Shown piece by piece: positions 16,405 through 22,980 of a stretch of DNA of 40,603 bases (positions are counted from its first letter, which is position 1; every line of letters begins with the position of its first letter). The DNA lies in assembly GCA_021324135.1 (NCBI GenBank), contig JAJPJO010000493.1, positions 1-40,603 of the forward strand. The letters are read 5' to 3'. Position numbers and translations under genes: made by a program. The notes beneath the pieces are model-generated. The model searched no databases. It saw only the letters and a list, made by a program, of their open reading frames with translations, and was not told the DNA's origin. This stretch comes from Pseudomonadota bacterium (GTDB lineage: Bacteria > Cyanobacteriota > Vampirovibrionia > Obscuribacterales > Obscuribacteraceae).

Positions 16405-17049
16405 ATGCGACAACATGCCGGCGCCACACATCTGGAAAATAGAGCTCATGTCGGCTCAGAGCACCATCCAATAAGCATCTTTGAGGAAGCTGCTTTACTG
16501 ATGAGCAGTCGGGCAGGACACGATCACTGGCGCGGAATGAATAGTTCCGCTTCAAGGCATGGCGCCCAACGCACATCTGCCGACCATCATTCATCTGGAA
16601 GTTCGCTGCCACCCCTGGAAATAGTGGATAGGAACCACAACCGTTTCACAGAGGCAGCCTTTGAAAAAAATGAGCACAACAATCCCGGTTCAATCAAACC
16701 AGCCGAAAGGAAGCACTTAATCGTTTCCGCTCTCAAGAAGACAGGCACCAGAGTCAACAGCGCTAATATCAATGCCATCGACACCATCGTCAAGCACGAA
16801 AGCAGCTGGAATCCGCACGCCGTAAATCATTGGGATTCGAATGCGCGCAAAGGCATCCCTTCCAAAGGTTTGATGCAAACGATAGGACCGACGTTTAAAC
16901 AGCGATGTTTGCCGGGGCACCACAACATATTCAATCCGCTGGACAATCTCATAGCCGGTATACGCTATGCCAAGTCAGTATACGGTAGCCTGCAGAACGT
17001 CCCAGGAGTCCGCCGTATTGCTCACGGAAAGCATTATGTCGGTTACTAG
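16405..17049 (+). CDS. SLT-type lytic transglycosylase-like protein
   Basis: A 214-residue protein with a C-terminal soluble lytic transglycosylase domain (about residues 110-205). The catalytic Glu lies in IVKHESSWNP, followed by GLMQTIGPTF and NIFNPLDNLIAGIRYAKSVYG, the standard SLT motifs; such enzymes cleave peptidoglycan to anhydro-muropeptides. The first 100 residues are His/Ser-rich, polar and disordered, with no signal peptide that I can see. The GLMQTI plus PLDNLIAGIRY pattern is close to the SLT domains found in phage tape-measure proteins. GGAGA precedes the ATG. Its stop (TAG 17047-17049) directly abuts the stop of the convergent encapsulin gene. Confidence 0.85.
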   Translation: MRQHAGATHLENRAHVGSEHHPISIFEEAALLMSSRAGHDHWRGMNSSASRHGAQRTSADHHSSGSSLPPLEIVDRNHNRFTEAAFEKNEHNNPGSIKPAERKHLIVSALKKTGTRVNSANINAIDTIVKHESSWNPHAVNHWDSNARKGIPSKGLMQTIGPTFKQRCLPGHHNIFNPLDNLIAGIRYAKSVYGSLQNVPGVRRIAHGKHYVGY

Positions 17050-17901
17050 CTACTGCGCACTGATGACGCAGATCGATGTCGGTCGCTTGATTCTCAAGAC
17101 AAGTGATTCGTAGACTCTAAAGCGATAGTTCATATCGCTGGGTCCCAGATAAGCAATTTGCAAATCCTCAGCCACGGCGATGTCGAAATTCTGCGAACCA
17201 GTCGAGAGAACAGCGGCTGTGCGAGCAGGGATCTGTGGACTCCACAAAACGCCATCAGAGCAGATTTTGCTGATTTGCTCCAACTCCAATACCGGCGACT
17301 CGCGCACTGGCTTTAAAAGCATCTCGTACATATCGATAGAGGTGATGAGAATGTAAGGGAAGTGATGATTGGCATCGAGCAATTTCTTCAGTCCGGCATA
17401 AACGTCTTTGACGGAATCACCCGGTTTGCTCCAGTCACCGCCCTTGATACTAAGACAACCAGGAGTGTTCAACAAACCATGCATTCCCAGCGAATCGCTG
17501 CCGTTGAACAGCAAGTCGTCCTCAGCATGCCCGACCTGATGAGCGGCGCGAATGGCGTTGGACATATCGAGCGGTGCTCTTGTGTCCTGGCTGTATTTGA
17601 CATCACGCCAGTGCAGGATGAAATCCTTATAAATGATCGGTATGCGAACATACTTCTCTTTTTCATGCGCACCAATTGGATTCGGATCAGGTTTGCCTTC
17701 CAGATCGATCTCGGCGCCTTCGTCTTTCTTGATCATTTCAAGTGAGACTGACTCAACGCCTGCGCCGAGCGGTCCATAGAGGGCCATAAGTTTGCGAGCC
17801 ACTACAGTGCGTCTCACTTCTTGCACAGCCGCCCTGAGCATGGCGTCCGCCTGTTCGTTGGTTAATGGTAACTCAGTTAGTCGTTGATGACTCTTCCACA
17901 C
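17050..17901 (-). CDS. Encapsulin shell protein (HK97-fold nanocompartment, family 1)
   Basis: A protein of about 283 residues that should self-assemble into an icosahedral protein shell in the cytoplasm. The family pattern is clear: LTELPLTNEQADAMLRAA near the start, VARKLMALYGPLGAGVESV, then a helix with HQVGHAEDDLLFNGSDSLGMHGLL (compare the EFEDEVIFRG and GVKGLL region of known encapsulins). The C-terminal half has WSPQIPARTAAVLSTG, FDIAVAEDLQIAYLG and a closing strand FRVYESLVLRIKRPT. An extra acidic stretch of about 20 residues (IKKDEGAEIDLEGK and onwards) lies near the E-loop and makes it longer than the usual 265-270. I place the start at GTG 17901: AAGGAGG at 17908-17914 is 6 bases upstream. 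The cargo stop lies two bases before it. Confidence 0.88.
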   Translation of the reverse strand: MWKSHQRLTELPLTNEQADAMLRAAVQEVRRTVVARKLMALYGPLGAGVESVSLEMIKKDEGAEIDLEGKPDPNPIGAHEKEKYVRIPIIYKDFILHWRDVKYSQDTRAPLDMSNAIRAAHQVGHAEDDLLFNGSDSLGMHGLLNTPGCLSIKGGDWSKPGDSVKDVYAGLKKLLDANHHFPYILITSIDMYEMLLKPVRESPVLELEQISKICSDGVLWSPQIPARTAAVLSTGSQNFDIAVAEDLQIAYLGPSDMNYRFRVYESLVLRIKRPTSICVISAQ

Positions 17902-17903
17902 GG

Positions 17904-18581
17904 TCAGCCTCCTTGGTTCCACATCGGGCCTACTGTCCATCCATTGGTTTCCTTTGATTGGCTGGCGCCAACCGAGCCGTCTTGCGGCTTATTGCCTGGT
18001 CGAGAACCCTGGTGAGCGCGACCTCGCTCCGCACCATATCCGGTACCATGAGCGTCGCCGCCCTGCCCGGAATCACGGCTCTCAGGAAATTGTGCTTTAT
18101 GGCGATTGTCGCCTCCATGACCGCCGCCTCTCTGGTGGGCACCATGGGCAGTATCATGCGTGCCGCCGGTCACCTGGCTGCGCGGGCCGGCTCCAAATCG
18201 ATCGCCCCGATCGCCGGCCTCGACTCGAACACCGCCTGAGCCTGGCTCATCATGACCGACACCGAGCTGTTGCTGCCACTCGGTATGTTCTTCCATAAAG
18301 TGGTGCAGCAACTCTTGCTTCAAATCGAGCGGCATCGTCCCATCACGCATGATCCTCTGAAGAATGTAGCTATGATCGAGAAGCTTTTGCGTGATGGCGG
18401 TAGGATTGCCGTCATGCAGTTGCTGCAGCTTGGCTGTGTTTTCGCTTTCCTCAAGGATTATGTGATCGATCAATCTGTTTCTGAGGTCGTCTGCTATGTT
18501 CGTTTCTCCAAGAAAACGAAAGAATGTCTCTGTATGATCGGCGACGTTGTGGAGAATCTCCGATAGGTTGGCTTGCGTCAT
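17904..18581 (-). CDS. Hemerythrin-like encapsulin cargo protein
   Basis: A 225-residue protein directly upstream of, and cotranscribed with, the encapsulin. Residues 10-110 hold two similar helical hairpins: DHTETFF followed by HIILEES, and DHSYILQ followed by HHFMEEH. Each gives a His on one helix and an H-x3-EE motif on the next (His16, His40/Glu44, His70, His94/Glu98), the pattern of hemerythrin/HHE diiron proteins. A Gly/His/Asp-rich linker of about 95 residues follows, then a tail NGWTVGPMWNQGG. That tail resembles the hydrophobic loading peptides (for example LTVGSL) that dock cargo inside encapsulins. Hemerythrins are known encapsulin cargo. I start at ATG 18581 (GAGG 8 bases upstream) rather than 18602. 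Diiron binding and loading are inferred. Confidence 0.8.
   Translation of the reverse strand: MTQANLSEILHNVADHTETFFRFLGETNIADDLRNRLIDHIILEESENTAKLQQLHDGNPTAITQKLLDHSYILQRIMRDGTMPLDLKQELLHHFMEEHTEWQQQLGVGHDEPGSGGVRVEAGDRGDRFGAGPRSQVTGGTHDTAHGAHQRGGGHGGDNRHKAQFPESRDSGQGGDAHGTGYGAERGRAHQGSRPGNKPQDGSVGASQSKETNGWTVGPMWNQGG
17908..17914 (-). promoter_or_regulatory. Encapsulin ribosome-binding site embedded in the cargo tail codons
   Basis: AAGGAGG encodes the final Gln-Gly-Gly region of the cargo protein and lies six bases before the encapsulin GTG. The cargo TGA falls in between, so translation of shell and cargo is probably coupled. Confidence 0.75.
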
Positions 18582-18950
18582 GTTATCGACCTCGTTGTCC
18601 ATCAGTCCAGAGCTGTCCTTGTCTCCAATAGATGATCGCCGACGTTGAAACGTCTATCCAATCATATGCCACCTGAGCAGTGATGATGTTCTCAATTTCA
18701 AGTGGCAGCAACACTCAAGTGAATAGCGTATCGCCATTCTCAACATTGATGAGAATGCTTCGCACTCGATTTCGCGCACCAACCGACCGGACTCGTGGTT
18801 GCTTGGCAAATTTGATAGGTTGAAACGGCAATGTCGGCAGGGAAATTGCGAACACTATTTATGCAGCGAAATAAGTTTGAGAGCAATTCTGTTAAGCGCA
18901 AGTTTATTCTGCGGGAACGCCTGGGCGCGCAAATGCAGTTTTCGCCTGCC
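18582..18950. other. Leader region of the encapsulin operon
   Basis: About 369 bases without a supported gene. On the minus strand it holds the probable promoter region of the cargo-encapsulin operon. Two inverted repeats (listed separately or here: GACGTT-GA-AACGTC at 18641-18654) and a repeated TCAAGTG element around 18697-18721 are visible. The best -10 candidate, TATGAT on the minus strand near 18663-18668, has no good -35 partner. Confidence 0.45.
18735..18757. promoter_or_regulatory. Inverted repeat CATTCTCA-N7-TGAGAATG, possible operator
   Basis: Perfect 8-base arms about 155 bases upstream of the cargo start. The arms (ATTCTCA/TGAGAAT) recall Fur/PerR-type half sites, although here they point outward with a 7-base centre. 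Metal or peroxide control of a diiron nanocompartment would make sense, but the link is inference. Confidence 0.4.
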
Positions 18951-19679
18951 TCATGTGCCTTGCGAAAGGCCAGAGCCCATCTCCAGCTCTTTCTTCCATG
19001 CCTCGGCCGCAAAGGTTGCCGCAGACTGTGCCGCTTCGCTGAGGAATTGACCTGCAGCCGTGAGTAATTCGCCAACCACGCCCATAAGTAACTGAAGCAC
19101 GGCCGCAAATATGCCGAGCGGGCCGGGAAGAAGCGCCTTGAATAGCTCGGTCATTGCGTTATTGAGAGCTTGCATTTGCATGGGCGAGTCGAGCCCCTTA
19201 AGCGCTTCGATGCCCATGCCGTCCATACCGGGGCCAAGCGCACCGGCGCCCGCTCCCGGCAATTTGTCAGCGATCTGGAGGGCTCCGCCGGCATCGGCAG
19301 TCAACCCCTGCGCTCCCAGCGCCGAGTTACCGGCAGCCATCGACTGCATCGACGCTTCCGCTGCATTGTTGACTATTTCCAGATTCGGAACGCCTTGATT
19401 CGCCGGCATGCCGTTGGGCTGGACAATCTCCAGGCTGGGCAGACCATTCTGGGCCGCCCCGACGGCATGCCCCACCTGGGTTGTATCTGCGTTGCTGCTG
19501 AACATGACGTCAAAGACGTCCTTCCATTGTGGTAAATCAGTCTCGCCGAGCAAAGCGTGGAATGTTTTGTCGCCCAGTCCTTTGAGCCCATCGACCGTGG
19601 AGGCCGCTTGATTCTCACTGGCTGGCGTCAGGTTTTGACCTAGTTGGTTATAGCCGTCGGCTTCATCACTATCAAACAT
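18951..19679 (-). CDS. Ala/Gly-rich hypothetical protein with hydrophobic C-terminal region
   Basis: A 242-residue protein I do not recognise. The first half is polar and Asn/Gln/Ala-rich, with a twice-used motif LPSLEIVQPNG and VPNLEIVNNA near residues 80-105. The middle is Gly/Ala/Met-rich (GAGAGALGPGMDGMG). Residues of about 180-230 form one or two long hydrophobic or amphipathic helices (LLPGPLGIFAAVLQLLMGVVGELL). There is no signal peptide, so it is cytoplasmic or inserts by its tail. It lies upstream of the encapsulin operon on the same strand, 369 bases away. CAGGAC lies before the ATG. A membrane-associated or secreted-substrate role is possible but unsupported. Confidence 0.6.
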   Translation of the reverse strand: MFDSDEADGYNQLGQNLTPASENQAASTVDGLKGLGDKTFHALLGETDLPQWKDVFDVMFSSNADTTQVGHAVGAAQNGLPSLEIVQPNGMPANQGVPNLEIVNNAAEASMQSMAAGNSALGAQGLTADAGGALQIADKLPGAGAGALGPGMDGMGIEALKGLDSPMQMQALNNAMTELFKALLPGPLGIFAAVLQLLMGVVGELLTAAGQFLSEAAQSAATFAAEAWKKELEMGSGLSQGT

Positions 19680-20236
19680 CGTCCTGGCTCAGGCCTTGTA
19701 AACATGCAAACGATTACATGAATTCCCTATAATCTTCCTGTAAAAGCCTCCTCTTGGCAAGATATTAGCGCTTTTTTGTGGGCTTTTGAAGTCAAGAATG
19801 TATCAAGATGCGCCATTTTATGGGGGGAATACGAAGTCGGGCAGTGATATTGAGCCGGTCAGTAGCCAATTCGAGCGGGATACAGCCACCCCGGAGATCC
19901 ACTGTACGGTATCGGACATAAGCATCAATAACCATAACCACCTCCGAAAAGCCCGCAAACAATTCGGCGGTCATAAGCTCGGCACGCAATGTTGTAAGTC
20001 GGTATGTGCAGCTGCGCCAACCATTGCCGGATACTTGTCTTGATGAAAAAAAGACACGTACGGCATCTCTTCTTGACCATCAAGCTATTCATATCAAGAG
20101 CCGGACTTGCGGAACTGGTTTGCCCGCACCGTATATGACACTGCATATGATGGCGCAGATTAAATCGGATCCTTAAACCATTGCAAAAGTTTCAGCCGGA
20201 TCTATAATTACCGACGTTCTTCTGGAGTCAATCGGT
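19680..20236. other. Long intergenic region without a supported gene
   Basis: Some 557 bases between divergent genes. Short open frames exist on both strands (for example 19798-20043 plus), but they lack ribosome sites and family similarity. The only clear signal is the promoter at 20181-20208. A decayed gene or a small RNA cannot be excluded. Confidence 0.4.
20181..20208 (+). promoter_or_regulatory. Predicted sigma70-type promoter
   Basis: TTGCAA (20181-20186) and a perfect TATAAT (20203-20208) are 16 bases apart. Transcription should begin about 20 bases before the ATG at 20237. Confidence 0.6.
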
Positions 20237-20497
20237 ATGTTTATTTACTTAGTGATAGCGATTGAACTTTTGATTCTGGTTGGCGGTCTCTACTTCGCGT
20301 TCATTCACGAGCCGCGCCCGCGCAAGATCAAGAGCTCAACATGGGGGACGTACCAGGACGCTCATAACGACGACGATGCCTACCTCTTGTTGTCAAATAG
20401 ATTTCCGAAAGGAATACTTGTTGAAAACAACCGCGGTGAAGCCGCCGAAAAGTCAGTTATCCCCTTAAAAACTCAACCTGAGAAAAAGTCAGCGTAG
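20237..20497 (+). CDS. Small single-pass membrane protein, unknown
   Basis: An 86-residue protein with an N-terminal transmembrane helix (residues 2-23, FIYLVIAIELLILVGGLYFAF) and a polar, probably cytoplasmic tail rich in Asp, Lys and Glu. A WGTYQDAHNDDDAYLLLSN segment is the only notable element. TGGAG lies nine bases before the ATG and a good promoter lies just upstream, so expression is likely. It converges on the GlnX-like gene. No family recognised. Confidence 0.65.
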   Translation: MFIYLVIAIELLILVGGLYFAFIHEPRPRKIKSSTWGTYQDAHNDDDAYLLLSNRFPKGILVENNRGEAAEKSVIPLKTQPEKKSA

Positions 20498-20526
20498 GTT
20501 GCACGCAAACGAAGCCATTGCCAGCG

Positions 20527-20593
20527 AACAAGCAGGCCAATGAGCAAGCAAGCCAACAAGCGAATTAGCAAACAAGCAGGCTAACGAGCAAGC
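20527..20593. repeat. Imperfect direct repeats rich in AGCAAGC
   Basis: AACAAGCAGGCCAATGAGCAAGC at 20527-20549 recurs at 20571-20593 with two changes, a period of 44 bases. Smaller CAAGC/CCAAC units fill the space between. It lies just past the stops of two convergent genes. Confidence 0.6.
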
Positions 20594-20596
20594 CAA

Positions 20597-22006
20597 CTAC
20601 ATGTATTCGGACATGCGAGGACGCAGTCCGAGGTAAATGCAGATGGCAATTAGCAGTGCCACCGCCTGTGATGCCAGGACTAAACCCTTCAATTCACTGC
20701 TGGCTCGTTCGATTTCGCTCTGGAATTTCTGCTGGTTTATCTCTAATGCTCTAGTCAGGGCATCATCGAATCGCGTGAATGAGAACTTGGAGCAGTCGGG
20801 CTCATATCCTAACCCGAGCCGGATCGCCTTATCGCGCGCACCGTCACGCACTGCTGCCCGCATTCTTTTATCCGCATCGGTATAGTCTTGCAAGGCTTTC
20901 AGCATATCAAGCGCAGCAAGACCTTCCCCGGGAAAACGAATGTTACTGAACTCATCGGCAAGACAGCCACTGAAGCCAGGTAATTTGATTTTTTCGTTTC
21001 TAGGCAATTGCTGTTCTGCAGCCGCAATGGTGGTGGCAAAGTTTTGCTTGCCGGAGAACCGCGCAATCGAATTAATTTCTTCAGTAAACTTTTTCTCGTG
21101 CTCGTCGGCTCGCTGAGTATCCAACAAGTAGCGCACCTGCGCCGCCTCAGCCTGGTAAGCTCTCGCTCGGGCGGCTAACAAAAAGACAATCGAATCGTAG
21201 GCGTCATCCTTGGCTACGCGAAGATGATCGGCGCTATGAGCAAGGGCATTCGACAAAAAATAAACCCAAATGCACATACAAGCTGTTGCGAGCAGTAAAG
21301 GAAGGTTGAACCAGCGACGAAATCGCTGCCTCAGATAAATCTGAGTGGTGAGCAGCAGACCGATGACGATCAATCCGGTTACCACTACTCCGCCCGATGT
21401 CTCGATGGCAGAGTTCGCCTTCTCATCAGCATATTTCGCATCCAAGATATCCGAGTTGGCTTTGCTGAGGTCCTCGGCACTGGGCAGGAGCTTCTTTTCC
21501 AGAGTCGCTAACGCAGCTCGGTATGCATCGACAGTTTCATTCATTGGTTTAAGCGAATGAACATCTCGAACATGCGCTGCTTGCATCTCAAAGTCACCTA
21601 AGGCAACTTGCAGGCGTTCGATCGGAGTCTGCTCCGTAGCAAACGTAATATTCTTTGCGGCAGCGACCAGCTCTTTCGAAACATAGACGCGCCATTTCTC
21701 GAACTGCTCTGCCATCCTGCGAGAGTCCTCGGAATATGGCGTATATAGAAGTTCGCCGGCCAGGTGCATGTCCATTTTTAAGGCACCGCCCATGATGTTA
21801 TGAGCTGCTATCACCGATGGTGCCGAGCTGCTCCCGATAATCCGAGAGGCTTCGCGATGCTGCTCGATTGTGGCGATCGAGAGCAAGCAAAACAAAAGTA
21901 CAGCGCAACAGTCTGCAATCAGAAACAAGCGAAGCCGGACCGGAGTGACGTCTTGAAACGTCGAATAAATCATCTGCTGCAGTGGGTCACGGTGCTTGAT
22001 TAACAT
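20597..22006 (-). CDS. GlnX-like four-helix membrane protein
   Basis: A 469-residue inner-membrane protein. Predicted helices lie near 25-47, 204-224, 232-254 and 443-461, giving two large extracytoplasmic helical loops (about 48-203 and 255-440) like tandem sensor domains. The layout, the KLLPSAEDL segment before helix two, and the ending LGLRPRMSEYM resemble the GlnX-type proteins that sit beside pknG and glnH in Actinobacteria, where they relay amino-acid availability to PknG. A GAGGT site precedes the ATG. The next gene upstream (22046) looks like the tail of PknG, which strengthens this reading. The link to glutamate sensing here is inference. Confidence 0.65.
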   Translation of the reverse strand: MLIKHRDPLQQMIYSTFQDVTPVRLRLFLIADCCAVLLFCLLSIATIEQHREASRIIGSSSAPSVIAAHNIMGGALKMDMHLAGELLYTPYSEDSRRMAEQFEKWRVYVSKELVAAAKNITFATEQTPIERLQVALGDFEMQAAHVRDVHSLKPMNETVDAYRAALATLEKKLLPSAEDLSKANSDILDAKYADEKANSAIETSGGVVVTGLIVIGLLLTTQIYLRQRFRRWFNLPLLLATACMCIWVYFLSNALAHSADHLRVAKDDAYDSIVFLLAARARAYQAEAAQVRYLLDTQRADEHEKKFTEEINSIARFSGKQNFATTIAAAEQQLPRNEKIKLPGFSGCLADEFSNIRFPGEGLAALDMLKALQDYTDADKRMRAAVRDGARDKAIRLGLGYEPDCSKFSFTRFDDALTRALEINQQKFQSEIERASSELKGLVLASQAVALLIAICIYLGLRPRMSEYM

Positions 22007-22045
22007 GTTTACCTCAAGTTCTTGGCGCTGGGACTTGCTATTGCT

Positions 22046-22945
22046 CTAAGTCCAGGTCAACCGGCGTACTCTATTTGCCTCATCCACAAGCGCTATTCTC
22101 TTCTCGGCGCTGTCGGCGAAGTGTGCGCATTGTCGCAGAGCCGCCTCTGCTGCATTGCGAATGTCATCTTCCTGAAGCGGCACGGCCAGAATTGTGAAGT
22201 TCGCATCCGGCTGCAATTCACGCGTCTCGAGTTGGCGAAGCGCGGTCAATAATAAGTCGGCGTGCAATCTCCAGGCATCGTAGTTGTATGGATCGACTTT
22301 CTTCAATTCACGCGATGCGCGCGCCAGCTCGTCACGGCTGAGAGAAATAGCCTTCGGCTCGAGCAATTTTTTGATTGCCTTTATGGTCGCCCTTCTGGCA
22401 CTGATGATGTACTCATCTTCCTCTTCGCTCATTGCAGCGCCTGGCGCACTGGGGCTCTCAGGCGAAGGAGGATTTGAGGCAGCACCACCTGCGGTGACGG
22501 TTGTGTCAGCAGACTTAGCGGTTTTGCTGCCTGCCTGCTCTCCTTTCACCGTTGAAGAATCCGGGTTTACTGCCGCGTTCTTTACTGGCGCATCCTTCAC
22601 TGCCGACTTAATTTCTGTCCCTTCTTTTGGCTGATCGACTCTTTTCGGCTCAGGGGTTGTTTTGGACTCAGCAGAGGTTTTGGGCTCGCCTTTGGGCTCA
22701 CCAGCGGCTTTCGGCTGAGCGGATGTGTTTGCATCATTCTCCGTTTTTACATTTGCAGGCGCCTGCCTCTGCGCCGGATTCTTTGCTGGGGCTGAAATAT
22801 TACCATCAGGCTTCTTCGCTTTTTCAGATGCCTTCTCACTCGGCGGGTTAACCTCTTCCCGCGTCTCGACTTTCTTCTCTGCCTGAGAATCCGCTCCGGC
22901 ATTTTTGCCTGAGTCGTTTGCCTGCTTGGTTTTCTTATCTGTCAT
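22046..22945 (-). CDS. PknG C-terminal-like (TPR tail) protein with low-complexity N-terminus, no kinase domain
   Basis: A 299-residue protein. Residues 1-175 are Lys/Pro/Glu/Ala-rich and disordered, with repeated KPKGEPK-like units. The folded part (about 180-299) is helical, with LSRDELARASRELKKVDPYNYDAWRLHADLLL, then AAEAALRQCAHFADSAEKRIALVDEANRVRRLTWT. That ending strongly recalls the last TPR-like helices of PknG (ERIALVDxANxVRPxTW). There is no kinase domain or rubredoxin motif. GAGG lies before ATG 22945. It sits 39 bases upstream of the GlnX-like gene and 35 bases after the permease gene, so the three likely form one transcript. Could be an adaptor that took over the docking role. Confidence 0.6.
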   Translation of the reverse strand: MTDKKTKQANDSGKNAGADSQAEKKVETREEVNPPSEKASEKAKKPDGNISAPAKNPAQRQAPANVKTENDANTSAQPKAAGEPKGEPKTSAESKTTPEPKRVDQPKEGTEIKSAVKDAPVKNAAVNPDSSTVKGEQAGSKTAKSADTTVTAGGAASNPPSPESPSAPGAAMSEEEDEYIISARRATIKAIKKLLEPKAISLSRDELARASRELKKVDPYNYDAWRLHADLLLTALRQLETRELQPDANFTILAVPLQEDDIRNAAEAALRQCAHFADSAEKRIALVDEANRVRRLTWT

Positions 22946-22980
22946 TACTTCGCCTCAGCATGCCAGTATTCAGCGAGATT

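Noticed and set aside
17904-18581. Cargo as an encapsulated ferritin (EncFtn) or Dyp peroxidase
   Set aside because: The protein is too short for a Dyp peroxidase. The duplicated His plus H-x3-EE hairpins fit hemerythrin better than the E-x2-H pattern of EncFtn.
19786-20043. An 85-codon plus-strand frame in the long intergenic region
   Set aside because: No ribosome site or recognisable composition, and it starts at TTG. Kept only as an unexplained stretch.
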